Shown here piece by piece: positions 37,970 to 46,353 of a stretch of DNA of 64,000 bases (position 1 is its first letter; every line of letters begins with the position of its first letter). A program made the position numbers and the translations under genes. Below the pieces are notes generated by a model that worked only from the letters and a program-made list of their open reading frames with translations, did not search any database and was not told where the DNA came from. The stretch spans positions 124,001-188,000 of the forward strand of contig NZ_BMQA01000011.1 in NCBI RefSeq assembly GCF_014647875.1. The letters run 5' to 3'. Origin of the DNA: Streptomyces brasiliensis (GTDB lineage: Bacteria > Actinomycetota > Actinomycetes > Streptomycetales > Streptomycetaceae).

Positions 37970-38833
37970 ATGAGGAGCAGCAACCCGGTCTTCTCGCGAC
38001 GGGGGTTCAGCCGCGACAACGGCTACGCGGGCTTCAACACCGCGCCGCAGGCCGGGTACGCACAGGGAAACCCCTATGCCCAGGCCGGCAACCCCTACGC
38101 GACCAACCCGTACGCCCAGCAGGACCAGCAGTACGGCGCCCCGCAGGCTCCGGTCACCACCGACCGGATGACGATGGACGACGTCGTCATGCGCTCGGCC
38201 ACCACGCTCGGCGTGGTCGCCCTGGGCGCGGTCCTCGCCTGGGCCCTGCTCCCGGTCTCGCCCGGCAGCTTCGGCCTGGCGATCGGCTCGGCCCTGGTCG
38301 CGATGGTCCTGGCCCTGGTCCAGAGCTTCAAGCGCACCCCGTCGCCCGCGCTGATCCTGGGGTACGCCGCCTTCGAGGGCGTCTTCCTCGGCGTGATCAG
38401 CGAGATGTACAACAGCGCGTGGAGCGGCGCTCCGTTCCAGGCGGTGCTCGGCACCATGGCGGTCTCGGGCGCGACCCTGCTCGTCTACAAGGCCGGCTGG
38501 ATCCGCGTCACCGCCCGCTACGCCCGCATCGGTCTCGCCATCGCCATGGCGTTCATCGTGGTCATGGCGGTCAACCTGCTGCTCGTGGCCTTCGGCGTAG
38601 CCGAGGACGGCGGTCTGCGCAGCTTCGGTCCGCTCGGCGCGATCGTCGGCATCATCGCGATCCTGCTCGGCGCGTTCTTCCTGACCCTCGACTTCAAGCA
38701 GATCGAGGATGGCATCGCCTACGGCGCCCCGCGCAACGAGGCCTGGCTGGCCGCGTTCGGTCTCACCCTGACGCTGGTGTGGATCTACGTGGAGATGCTG
38801 CGACTGGTGGCGATCTTCAGCAGTAACGACTAG
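37970..38833 (+). CDS. Bax inhibitor-1/YccA family membrane protein
   Basis: A 287-residue protein. The first 70 residues are Gly/Tyr/Gln/Asn-rich and cytoplasmic (NPYAQAGNPYATNPYAQQ). Seven membrane segments follow from about residue 78, among them TTLGVVALGAVLAWALLPVS, ALVAMVLALVQSF, GYAAFEGVFLGVISEMY and GAIVGIIAILLGAFFLTLDF. The C-terminal Asp-containing segment DFKQIEDGIAYGAPRNEAWLAAFGL matches the pH-sensitive di-Asp region of BI-1 calcium channels. ATG 37970 follows GGAGGAG. A 12-bp terminator stem follows. Confidence 0.92.
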   Translation: MRSSNPVFSRRGFSRDNGYAGFNTAPQAGYAQGNPYAQAGNPYATNPYAQQDQQYGAPQAPVTTDRMTMDDVVMRSATTLGVVALGAVLAWALLPVSPGSFGLAIGSALVAMVLALVQSFKRTPSPALILGYAAFEGVFLGVISEMYNSAWSGAPFQAVLGTMAVSGATLLVYKAGWIRVTARYARIGLAIAMAFIVVMAVNLLLVAFGVAEDGGLRSFGPLGAIVGIIAILLGAFFLTLDFKQIEDGIAYGAPRNEAWLAAFGLTLTLVWIYVEMLRLVAIFSSND

Positions 38834-38867
38834 TCGGTGCTACGGCCGTCGTACGAGCCGTAGCGCG

Positions 38868-38895
38868 AGGGCCCCGGGATCCGTCCCGGGGCCCT
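38868..38895 (+). terminator. Terminator of the BI-1 gene
   Basis: AGGGCCCCGGGA (38868-38879) and TCCCGGGGCCCT (38884-38895) form a perfect 12-bp stem with a 4-base loop. Confidence 0.85.
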
Positions 38896-38917
38896 TCGAC
38901 GTTCCGGATGTGCGCGC

Positions 38918-39148
38918 CTAGAGCAGTTTGCGCGCGGCCCTCCTCAGGTCGTACTCGTGAATGATCGCCTTGGCGTGGCCGTACGCGAGGTTGTGCTCGT
39001 GCCGGAGCCAGCTGACCTTCTCCTCGAAGTTGAAGAGAGCGGGGCCTTCGTCGACAGCGCGAAGCCAGTCGGTGACTTCACGACCGGTGCAGTGCGGGAT
39101 TCGGGCGAGCAGGTTGCGATGGGTCTCCTCGGAGAAGACTTGGGACAT
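38918..39148 (-). CDS. DUF4287 domain protein
   Basis: A 76-residue protein that starts MSQVFSEETHRNLLARIP and contains TGREVTDWLRAVDEGP, FEEKVSWLRHEHNLAYGHAKAIIHEYDLRR. This is the short DUF4287 family, often annotated as unknown. ATG 39148 follows GGAGG at good spacing; an upstream ATG at 39166 is in frame but lacks one. It converges with the BI-1 gene across the terminator. Function unknown. Confidence 0.85.
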   Translation of the reverse strand: MSQVFSEETHRNLLARIPHCTGREVTDWLRAVDEGPALFNFEEKVSWLRHEHNLAYGHAKAIIHEYDLRRAARKLL

Positions 39149-39258
39149 CGGCGCCTCCGGACGCATTTCGAAGCCGGTCCTTCACGTCACCGTGCCTGAG
39201 CGTTGGCGTGTTGGCAACAGTCCCGCGCACTAGCTCTGGGACGCGTTACCCTCACCGC

Positions 39259-39570
39259 GTGGTTGATACGACGCCCTTGACCCGTGCCGTGGATCACTTC
39301 GCCGACCGTTTGCGGGCGGCGCCGCAGAGCCGCTTGCAGCGGAGCGGCGCCGTTGAGGCGTTGGCCTTGGCCAGGGAGTTGGCACTGCGTGCCCAGCGGA
39401 TCGAGGATCCCTCGGGGGAGCCTCGCGAGATGCCTGACGCCGGGATGTTCGCCGTCGCGGATCAAATCACTGTCGCCGGGCATGACTTGGCGGTCGTGCT
39501 GCGCAGCGAGGCCGAGGTTTCCGAGGCTGTGAAGTTGGTCGAGGAGGCGCAGAAGAGAGCGGGGGTCTGA
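39259..39570 (+). CDS. Small conserved hypothetical protein
   Basis: A 103-residue helical, soluble protein (LTRAVDHFADRLRAAPQSRL, GAVEALALARELALRAQRIE, FAVADQITVAGHDLAVVLRS, EAVKLVEEAQKRAGV). No known domain. The GTG start 39259 has TACCCT (39247-39252) at leaderless spacing and no ribosome site. It is divergent from the DUF4287 gene. I recognise it only as a Streptomyces-type conserved small protein. Confidence 0.7.
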   Translation: MVDTTPLTRAVDHFADRLRAAPQSRLQRSGAVEALALARELALRAQRIEDPSGEPREMPDAGMFAVADQITVAGHDLAVVLRSEAEVSEAVKLVEEAQKRAGV

Positions 39571-39619
39571 GCTTCGCCGACAGGTGCGGGCAGGGCAATG
39601 CGCTCCGAGGACAAGAGCA

Positions 39620-40411
39620 CTACAGCGACGCTATGACCCTGTCCGCCAGGATGTAGACCGTCTCCTCGCCGCACGTGAATGTCAGCGTGTACGCGCCCGA
39701 GATTCCCGAGCCGCCCAGGAGGACCGGGGACTCGCCCGCGCGGAGCGCCGCTGCCAGGCGTTCCGCAGTTTCGCGGTGGCCCGGGGTCATGCACAGGGTC
39801 GTGCCGTCGGCGAAGACGTAGACGTCGAGCGTGCCGAGCGGGCCGGGGCGGACGTCGGTGAGTTCGACTCCGGACTCGGCGAGCTGCTCCAGGGTGGAGA
39901 CGGTGCGCTCGTGGTCGTTCACGACCGGCGACTGCACCGGCACGAAGTCCGGGTGCGAGGGGTGGCGGCGGCGCGCCGCCGCCAGCTCGGGGGAGTCACC
40001 GGCGAACTCGTCGGACTCCGTCGTCGGCTCGGCGACCGGCTCCAGCGGCTCGAGGCCCACGAAGTCGGTCTGCCGCGGCAGGAACGGTTCGCTGTCGGCG
40101 AGGCCCAGCAGCGTCGGTGCGTCGGAGGCGTCGCGGGCCTCTTGGGCCGCCCAGAACGCACGGGCCTCGGCGAGCTCCCGCTCCCGCTCCTCGGCGAGTG
40201 CCTCGGCCACGGCGGCGCGTATCTCATCCGCGTCGGCGGTGGTGCGGGCGGCGGGCAGCAGCGCACGCATGGCGGCTGCCTGGCTCTCGGCGAGCTGGGC
40301 GTGCAGGGCCGCGACCTGGCGACGCAGCACCAGTACGGTGCGCAGGACGGCGACGCCCACGGCGCCCGTGGCGGCCGTGGTGAGCAGCAAGGCGATCGGC
40401 ATGGCGCTCAC
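39620..40411 (-). CDS. Membrane-anchored protein with coiled coil, unknown function
   Basis: A 263-residue protein. One N-terminal membrane segment (IALLLTTAATGAVGVAVLRTV) is followed by a coiled coil (LRRQVAALHAQLAESQAAAM ... AEERERELAEARAFWAAQEA) and a Pro/Glu-rich linker. A C-terminal strand-rich domain ends it (GPLGTLDVYVFADGTTLCMT, LTFTCGEETVYILADRVIAS). GTG 40411 has GGGAG seven bases upstream. It is conserved in Streptomyces as far as I can tell, with no known function. A 20-bp palindrome lies about 150 bp upstream. Confidence 0.75.
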   Translation of the reverse strand: MSAMPIALLLTTAATGAVGVAVLRTVLVLRRQVAALHAQLAESQAAAMRALLPAARTTADADEIRAAVAEALAEERERELAEARAFWAAQEARDASDAPTLLGLADSEPFLPRQTDFVGLEPLEPVAEPTTESDEFAGDSPELAAARRRHPSHPDFVPVQSPVVNDHERTVSTLEQLAESGVELTDVRPGPLGTLDVYVFADGTTLCMTPGHRETAERLAAALRAGESPVLLGGSGISGAYTLTFTCGEETVYILADRVIASL

Positions 40412-40556
40412 TGACGTACTCCCGGTTCAAAGTCGACCCCCGACTTCCTACATCAGCTTGAAGGGTGGACTAACCAGCTGTCAGTGCCTAACGTCACGAA
40501 TCGGACAGGATCTTGACCCTGGGGTTTACCTGCACGACCGCGCTGACCTGCGTAGA

Positions 40557-40576
40557 TATCTCCCTGAAGGGAGATA
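40557..40576. promoter_or_regulatory. 20-bp palindrome
   Basis: TATCTCCCTGAAGGGAGATA is symmetric apart from its central GA. It lies in the 273-bp gap between two minus-strand genes, about 150 bp before the start at 40411. It could be an operator; no known regulator site fits that I can name. Confidence 0.45.
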
Positions 40577-40611
40577 GGTCACATCCTGGGGGAGGTTGGA
40601 TCACAAAACGG

Positions 40612-40642
40612 CCCGGCGTTCGATGGGAGATCGAACGCCGGG
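40612..40642 (-). terminator. Terminator of the thiolase gene
   Basis: A perfect 13-bp stem (40612-40624 and 40630-40642) with loop GGGAG lies just beyond the thiolase stop. Confidence 0.85.
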
Positions 40643-40684
40643 GCGAAGCATCACGGTGGGTTTCCTGGCGGTTACCGAACGGGC

Positions 40685-41905
40685 TCAGCTGAGGCGCTCG
40701 ACGACCATCGCCATGCCCTGTCCGCCGCCGACGCACATCGTCTCCAGGCCGAACTGCTTGTCGTGGAACTGGAGGGAATTGATGAGCGTGCCGGTGATGC
40801 GGGCGCCGGTCATGCCGAAGGGGTGGCCGACGGCGATCGCGCCGCCGTTGACGTTCAGCTTCTCCAGCGGGATGTCCAGGTCGCGGTAGGAGGGGATGAC
40901 CTGGGCGGCGAAGGCCTCGTTGATCTCGACCAGGTCGATGTCGTCGATCGTCAGGCCGGCCCGCCTCAGGGCCTGCTGGGACGCCTCGACCGGGCCGAGG
41001 CCCATGATCTCGGGGGACAGGCCCGAGACGCCGGTCGACACGATGCGGGCGAGCGGGGTGAGGCCCAGCTCGCGGGCCTTGGTGTCGGACATGATGACCA
41101 CGGCCGCCGCGCCGTCGTTCAGCGGGCAGCAGTTGCCGGCGGTGACCAGGCCGTCGGGGCGGAAGACCGGTTTGAGGCCCTGGACGCCCTCCATCGTGAC
41201 GCCGGCGCGCGGGCCGTCGTCCTTGCTGATCACCGTGCCGTCGGGGAGCGTCACCGGGGTGATCTCGCGCTCCCAGAAGCCGTTCTTGATGGCTTCCTCG
41301 GCGAGGTTCTGCGAGCGGACCCCGAACTCGTCCATGTCCTGGCGGGTGACGCCCTTCCAGCGGGCCAGGTTCTCGGCGGTCTGCCCCATCGCGATGTAGG
41401 CGTCCGGAACGAGGCCGTCCTCGCGCGGGTCGTGCCAGGTCGTGCCCTCCTGCTGGGCGACCTCGGCGGTGCGGGCCTCGGCCTCGGCGAAGAAGGGGTT
41501 GTGCGTGTCCGGGAGGCTGTCGGAGTTGCCCTTGACGAAGCGGGAGACCATCTCGACACCGGCCGAGATGAAGACGTCGCCCTCGCCGGCCTTGATGGCG
41601 TGCAGGGCCATGCGGCTCGTCTGCAGGGACGAGGAACAGTAACGGGTGATCGTGCAGCCCGGCAGGTGGTCCATGCCCATCTGTACGGCGACGATCCGGC
41701 CGAGGTTGTTGCCCTGCTCGCCGCCGGGCAGACCGCAGCCGAGCATCAGGTCGTCGATGTCCTTCGGGTCCAGCTCGGGGACCTTTGCGAGGGCGGCCTG
41801 GATGATCGTGGCGGTGAGGTCGTCGGGGCGCAGGTCCTTGAGGGAGCCCTTGAAGGCGCGGCCGATGGGGGAGCGGGCGGTCGAGACGATGACGGCTTCG
41901 GGCAT
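40685..41905 (-). CDS. Acetyl-CoA C-acyltransferase (thiolase)
   Basis: A 406-residue complete thiolase. The acyl-accepting Cys is in TITRYCSSSLQTSRMALHAI. ISAGVEMVSRF, NCCPLNDGAAAVVIMSD, EINEAFAAQVIPSY, the His loop NGGAIAVGHPFGMTGAR and the Cys loop ETMCVGGGQGMAMVVERLS follow. It runs the last step of beta-oxidation or its reverse. ATG 41905 has GGAG five bases upstream. The downstream terminator makes it a single-gene unit. No beta-oxidation partner is adjacent. Confidence 0.93.
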   Translation of the reverse strand: MPEAVIVSTARSPIGRAFKGSLKDLRPDDLTATIIQAALAKVPELDPKDIDDLMLGCGLPGGEQGNNLGRIVAVQMGMDHLPGCTITRYCSSSLQTSRMALHAIKAGEGDVFISAGVEMVSRFVKGNSDSLPDTHNPFFAEAEARTAEVAQQEGTTWHDPREDGLVPDAYIAMGQTAENLARWKGVTRQDMDEFGVRSQNLAEEAIKNGFWEREITPVTLPDGTVISKDDGPRAGVTMEGVQGLKPVFRPDGLVTAGNCCPLNDGAAAVVIMSDTKARELGLTPLARIVSTGVSGLSPEIMGLGPVEASQQALRRAGLTIDDIDLVEINEAFAAQVIPSYRDLDIPLEKLNVNGGAIAVGHPFGMTGARITGTLINSLQFHDKQFGLETMCVGGGQGMAMVVERLS

Positions 41906-42112
41906 CACGGCTCCAGACGGGAAGAGGCGGCGCATAGCGCCTCGTTGAGGGGTGGCGGTCGGATGAGGGGTGGGCGCATGGGGAGTTGGGCAGGGCTGTC
42001 TGGGAAGTTACCCGTACGTACCGGCGGGGTCACCGGTACGGCGGTGTGACCCTGACCGCACTTGTCTAAGCGCTTGCTTGGGCCGCTGTCGACGACCCGA
42101 ACCGCCTCGTCC

Positions 42113-43192
42113 TCAGACGCCGGACGGGCTGGGAGGGGTGGACGTCGGCTCCGAGGCTTTCGGCTCCGGCACCCGGCGCCTGCGCCTCCGCTTGAGCAGC
42201 GCCCACGGTCCGCGCGGACCCGTCGGCATCGCCGCCGTGACCTCCGTGCCCGCCTCGGACGCCGCCTCCGCCGCCGCCCGGGCCACCGGCAGGAAGCCCT
42301 CGCGGCGCGAGACGTCCGGGCGTTCCTCCTCCGCCGGCCACAGGCCGAGGGTCGCGCAGACGGTCGGCAGGACCGCCATCGCCGCCGTGGCGTAGCCCTC
42401 CGCCGAGGGGTGGTAGTTGTCGGGGCCGAACAGCTCCCGGGGGTTCGCCGCGAACTCGGGGCCGAGCAGATCGCCCAGCGACACCGTACGGCCCCCCTGC
42501 TCGACCGCCCCGATCGTCTGGGCCGCGGCCAGCTGCCGCGAGGCCCGGCGGGCCAGCCACCGCAGCGGCTGCTGGACCGGCTCGATCGTGCCCAGGTCGG
42601 GACAGGTGCCGACGACGACCTCGGCGCCGGCCGTGCGCAGCCGCCGTACCGCCGCCGAGAGGTGCCGTACCGACCGGGTCGGGGGCATGCGGTGGGTGAC
42701 GTCGTTCGCGCCGATCATGATCACGCAGACGTCCGGGACGGGCATGCCCGCGGACAGGACGAGGGCGACCTGGCGGTCCAGGTCGTCCGACTGGGCGCCG
42801 GGCAGTGCCACGTTGCGCAGCTCGACCGGGCGTTCCGCCACCGCTGCCAGGCCCGATGCGAGGAGTGCGCCGGGCGTCTGTCCCGAGCGGTGCACGCCCT
42901 GGCCGGCCGCCGTGGAGTCGCCGAGCATCGTCAGCCGGAGGGGCGGCTCGTCCGGGGTGTCGTAGCCTCCCCCACTCGCGGCTTCGCTCGAGCGGGGGGA
43001 CCCCCAGCCGTACAGCCCGTCCGCCGACGGGACGCGGCCACCGTCGCCGTTGCCCACATGGCGCTTCGCCAGCTGCACCTCGGCCAGCAGCAGCCCGACG
43101 GCCGCCGCGCCGACCAGCCCGACGCCGCCTCCGCCGTACGCCGCCCCGGCCGCGATCCGCCGGGCCACCCTCGCCCTCGACATGCTCGTCAT
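42113..43192 (-). CDS. SGNH/GDSL-family hydrolase
   Basis: A 359-residue protein. An N-terminal membrane anchor (AAYGGGGVGLVGAAAVGLLL) precedes the esterase domain. Block I is RLTMLGDSTAAGQGV with the nucleophile Ser, block II-like NVALPGAQSDDL, block III IMIGANDVTH, and block V DNYHPSAEGYATAAMAVL with Asp and His. It probably removes acyl groups from a surface lipid or glycan. The segment WGSPRSSEAASGGGYDTP just before block I is encoded by a dispersed repeat inserted in frame (42966-43006). The C-terminus is basic and Pro-rich. ATG 43192 follows AGGAGG. Confidence 0.9.
   Translation of the reverse strand: MTSMSRARVARRIAAGAAYGGGGVGLVGAAAVGLLLAEVQLAKRHVGNGDGGRVPSADGLYGWGSPRSSEAASGGGYDTPDEPPLRLTMLGDSTAAGQGVHRSGQTPGALLASGLAAVAERPVELRNVALPGAQSDDLDRQVALVLSAGMPVPDVCVIMIGANDVTHRMPPTRSVRHLSAAVRRLRTAGAEVVVGTCPDLGTIEPVQQPLRWLARRASRQLAAAQTIGAVEQGGRTVSLGDLLGPEFAANPRELFGPDNYHPSAEGYATAAMAVLPTVCATLGLWPAEEERPDVSRREGFLPVARAAAEAASEAGTEVTAAMPTGPRGPWALLKRRRRRRVPEPKASEPTSTPPSPSGV
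42966..43006 (-). repeat. Dispersed hairpin repeat, copy 1 (inside the SGNH gene)
   Basis: The plus strand reads CCCCC-ACTCG ... CGAGC-GGGGG around the loop CGGCTTCGCT, then GACCCCC. It matches copy 2 at 53731-53770 with paired changes in the stem. It is in frame within coding sequence and adds about 13 codons. Confidence 0.75.
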
Positions 43193-43352
43193 GCGTCGCT
43201 GCCACCTCCTCGTAGCCGTACATCCACTCCTTGCCCCGCACCGGCCGTGTGCCAATCTCAACGGGGAGTGAACGCCTGCCCGGCGCACGCTGCGGGCCTT
43301 AGGCTGGCCGCACCACTACGACCACTCTTTTTGCAAGCAACCGGAGACAACG

Positions 43353-44741
43353 GTGCAATTCCACGACTCGATGATCAGCCTCGTCGGCAACACCCCGCTG
43401 GTGAGGCTCAACAACGTGACCAAGGGCATCCGGGCGACCGTCCTGGCGAAGGTGGAGTACTTCAACCCGGGCGGCTCCGTGAAGGACCGCATCGCCCTGC
43501 GCATGATCGAGGCCGCGGAGGAGAGCGGTGCGCTGAAGCCCGGCGGCACGATCGTCGAGCCGACCAGCGGCAACACCGGGGTGGGGCTTGCCATCGTGGC
43601 CCAGCAGAAGGGGTACAAGTGCATCTTCGTGTGCCCCGACAAGGTGAGTACCGACAAGATCAACGTGCTGCGCGCCTACGGCGCCGAGGTCGTCGTGTGC
43701 CCCACCGCCGTGGACCCGGAGCACCCGGACTCCTACTACAACGTCTCCGACCGGCTGGTGCGTGAGACGCCGGGCGCGTGGAAGCCCGACCAGTACTCCA
43801 ACCCCAACAATCCGCTCTCGCACTATCACTCGACCGGCCCCGAGCTGTGGGAGCAGACCGAGGGGAAGATCACCCACTTCGTGGCGGGCGTCGGCACCGG
43901 AGGCACCATCTCCGGCACCGGTCGCTACCTCAAGGACGTCAGCGACGGCAGGGTCAAGGTCGTCGGCGCCGACCCCGAGGGTTCCGTGTACTCCGGCGGC
44001 TCGGGGCGGCCTTATCTGGTCGAGGGCGTCGGCGAGGACTTCTGGCCGACCGCGTACGACCGCACCGTCGCGGACGAGATCGTGGCGGTGTCCGACAAGG
44101 ACTCCTTCCAGATGACCCGGCGCCTCGCCAAGGAGGAGGGGCTGCTGGTCGGCGGTTCCTGCGGCATGGCGGTCGTGGCCGCGCTGCGGGTCGCCGAGCG
44201 GCTCGGCCCGGACGACGTCGTGGTCGTGCTGCTGCCTGACAGCGGGCGCGGCTACCTCTCCAAGATCTTCAACGACGAGTGGATGGCCGACTACGGCTTC
44301 CTCGAGGACGAGGGTCCGAGCGCCCGCGTCGCCGACGTCCTGAACGACAAGGAGCACGGCGCCATCCCCTCCCTCGTCCACATGCACCCGGACGAGACCG
44401 TCGGACAGGCCATCGAGGTGCTGCGCGAGTACGGCGTCTCGCAGATGCCGGTCGTGAAGCCCGGCGCGGGTCACCCGGACGTGATGGCCGCCGAGGTCGT
44501 GGGCTCGGTCGTGGAGCGGGAGCTGCTCGACGCCCTGTTCAGCAAGCGGGCGTCGCTGGAGGACCCGCTGGAGAAGCACATGTGCGCGCCGCTGCCGCAG
44601 GTCGGTTCCGGCGAGGCGGTCGCGGACCTGATGTCGGTGCTGGGCGAGGCGGACGCGGCGATCGTCCTCGTCGAGGGCAAGCCCACCGGTGTGGTCAGCC
44701 GGCAGGACCTGCTGGCCTTCCTCGCCAAGAGCGGAAAGTAA
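43353..44741 (+). CDS. Cystathionine beta-synthase
   Basis: A 462-residue PLP enzyme plus tandem CBS domains. The PLP lysine is in NPGGSVKDRIALRMIEAA, the substrate loop in PTSGNTGVGLAIVAQQKGY, and the phosphate-binding glycines in VAGVGTGGTISGTGRYL. YLVEGVGEDFWPTAYDR and GGSCGMAVVAALRVAERL complete the core. Residues about 335-460 are two CBS domains (VADVLNDKEHGAIPSLVHMH ... LMSVLGEADAAIVLVEGKPT), probable SAM/AMP sensors. It makes cystathionine from serine and homocysteine. The GTG start 43353 has GGAGACAAC upstream. Confidence 0.93.
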   Translation: MQFHDSMISLVGNTPLVRLNNVTKGIRATVLAKVEYFNPGGSVKDRIALRMIEAAEESGALKPGGTIVEPTSGNTGVGLAIVAQQKGYKCIFVCPDKVSTDKINVLRAYGAEVVVCPTAVDPEHPDSYYNVSDRLVRETPGAWKPDQYSNPNNPLSHYHSTGPELWEQTEGKITHFVAGVGTGGTISGTGRYLKDVSDGRVKVVGADPEGSVYSGGSGRPYLVEGVGEDFWPTAYDRTVADEIVAVSDKDSFQMTRRLAKEEGLLVGGSCGMAVVAALRVAERLGPDDVVVVLLPDSGRGYLSKIFNDEWMADYGFLEDEGPSARVADVLNDKEHGAIPSLVHMHPDETVGQAIEVLREYGVSQMPVVKPGAGHPDVMAAEVVGSVVERELLDALFSKRASLEDPLEKHMCAPLPQVGSGEAVADLMSVLGEADAAIVLVEGKPTGVVSRQDLLAFLAKSGK

Positions 44742-44849
44742 GGGCGAACATCCGGTGAATGAGCCGTTGCGGCGGGGAACTTGCGGTTTGCCGCCGCGCT
44801 CGGTGGACTTCGCGGAAGTGGTACGAGCGTGTCACGTGCGCGCAGCACC

Positions 44850-45000
44850 GGCTTAACACGGGTCCGGCACATTGGTGGGTGTCGGCAGGGCGGGAGCGGC
44901 TCCCCGCCCCGGCCGGCGCCGAACGGCGCCAAGGACCTCCGGAGCGGCTCCCGGACCTCCATGGACGCCAAGGACGCGCAAGCCCGGCCCTGACCCGGCC
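44850..45000 (+). ncRNA. Candidate structured RNA downstream of the CBS gene
   Basis: No gene is visible in 44742-45167. The motif GGAGCGGCTCCC occurs twice (44893-44904, 44941-44952), each able to fold on itself. Between them GGCGCC-GAAC-GGCGCC (44915-44930) forms a third hairpin. GGACCTCC is repeated at 44933 and 44953. TTAACAC near 44853 could belong to a promoter. This may be a small RNA or a complex 3' UTR; no known class is recognised. Confidence 0.3.
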
Positions 45001-45010
45001 CGCGTCCCTC

Positions 45011-45063
45011 GCGGGGACCGCCGTCGTCCCGCCCCCCGGCAACGGGGGTGCGGCGGTCCCCGC
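45011..45063. terminator. Bidirectional terminator hairpin
   Basis: GCGGGGACCGCCG (45011-45023) pairs perfectly with CGGCGGTCCCCGC (45051-45063); CCCCC and GGGGG pair again inside. It lies between convergent genes. Confidence 0.7.
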
Positions 45064-45167
45064 GCATTGCTTTCCGGACGACCTGTGTTTCGCCGGGTTC
45101 CTGGCCGACTTGCGTCTCCGCCGGGTTCGGCAGCGCCGGCAACCGGTCGTGCGTCGGCGGGGAAGCG

Positions 45168-45608
45168 TCAGTCCTCCCAGTCGCTGTCCTGGCCCGCCTT
45201 CCTGTGGCGGCGGGTGCCGAACAGGCCCGGGTTGCTGCGGACCGCCTGCACCACGTTGACGCCGACGATGCCCGTCCAGGCCACCAGCAGGCCGGGCAGA
45301 TGGGCGATGCCGCCGCCGATCGCGGACAGCGGGATCGCCAGTACCAGCGACACGATCGCGAAGCCGAAGCGCTCGCCCCAGGTGTCCGTGTCCCTCGGCG
45401 CCCTCGCGCCGCGCGCGACCTGCATCTGCTGCTCGGCGAGCTGCCTGCGCAGCCGGCGGTCGACCGCGCCGTCGATGCGCTGGTCGACCTTCTCCAGGAA
45501 GGATTCGACCAGCGCGGACTCGTACTCCTCGCCCAGTTCCCTGCGGGCCTGCAGGGTGGCGTCGAGTTCCTTCTTCAAGTCGGTGTCGCGCGCGTCCATT
45601 CCGGTCAT
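45168..45608 (-). CDS. Small integral membrane protein
   Basis: A 146-residue protein. The N-terminal half is a charged helix (DTDLKKELDATLQARRELGE, LVESFLEKVDQRIDGAVDRR). Two membrane segments follow (FGFAIVSLVLAIPLSAIGGG, LPGLLVAWTGIVGVNVVQAV), then a charged tail. The pattern is that of a conserved Streptomyces integral membrane protein of unknown function. ATG 45608 has TAACCT seven bases upstream on the minus strand, so the mRNA is probably leaderless. That -10 box lies within the last codons of the SulP remnant. Confidence 0.8.
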   Translation of the reverse strand: MTGMDARDTDLKKELDATLQARRELGEEYESALVESFLEKVDQRIDGAVDRRLRRQLAEQQMQVARGARAPRDTDTWGERFGFAIVSLVLAIPLSAIGGGIAHLPGLLVAWTGIVGVNVVQAVRSNPGLFGTRRHRKAGQDSDWED

Positions 45609-45618
45609 ACGCGTCAGG

Positions 45619-46060
45619 TTAGGGAACCGTGGATCCGGCCGCACTGGGGATAGCCCCCCTGTTGGCGCTGGGGGCAGCGGCCGTCAGGACGCCGCACGAC
45701 TCCAGGACCCTGCGGTGCCCGAGTTCGACCCCGCCGATGCGGACTTCGATGCCCCGTCCGCGCAGCGCCGGCACCCCTGTCGCGTCCACCGCGGTCAGCC
45801 CGGACAGACGGAGGTCCACCGCCGAGATCCCCTCGTGGGCGAGGCTGCACCGGAAGCGGTGGGCGGCGGCCAACAGCAGCGGCCCGTCGAAGCGGTACGT
45901 CACCGTGCCCGCGCCGTCCGGGAGTTCGTCGCCCCCGGCCGGGGTGAGCCGGGTGCCGCGCACGGCCGCGCGCAGTGCGAGCAGCACCGAGACGCCGAGG
46001 CCGATCAGCACAGCCCGCACCAGGTCGAGGGCGAGGGTGGAGGCGGCGGTCAGGACGAGC
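45619..46060 (-). pseudogene. SulP-family transporter, C-terminal remnant (last helix + STAS)
   Basis: The frame reads RLVLTAASTLALDLVRAVLI and GLGVSVLLALRAAVRG, the last membrane part of a SulP anion transporter. Its STAS domain follows (TVTYRFDGPLLLAAAHRFRC, ISAVDLRLSGLTAVDATGVP, ALRGRGIEVRIGGVELGHRR). The ten or more preceding membrane helices are absent. At about 46060 the reading joins the start of a carbonic anhydrase gene. SulP and carbonic anhydrase are often neighbours in bicarbonate uptake, so a deletion within such a pair is likely. Confidence 0.75.
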
Positions 46061-46250
46061 CGCGGGTTTCGTGCGGGTGCCGGGAGTGGCCGAGGGTGTA
46101 GCGCCGGTTGCCCGTGAGGAGTTCGGTGCGGGCGGTGCGCGGCGGGTGGGGAGGGGAACCGGGCGCTGCCGCCGCCCCCGGGGTCAGGGGGGCGGCGGTC
46201 AGCGCACCGGCGGCTGTGACCGTCAGGAAGGTCCTGCGGTTGGAGGCCAT
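46061..46250 (-). pseudogene. Exported carbonic anhydrase, N-terminal remnant
   Basis: ATG 46250 begins MASNRRTFLTVTAAGALTAA, a twin-arginine signal peptide. PRTARTELLTGNRRYTLGHS and RHPHET follow, typical of the start of Streptomyces beta-carbonic anhydrases (LxxGNRRYxxGxxxHPHE). About 63 residues remain; the zinc-binding Cys and His residues are gone. The sequence then continues in another frame as the SulP tail. Confidence 0.65.
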
Positions 46251-46353
46251 GACGCTTCCTCAGGGGTACTGCTTGTGGCGCGCACTCACCGTAAGCACCC
46301 GGACCGTCACCCTGGGTGTCCATTTAACGACACTTGGCTGATTCGTCGTCAGA

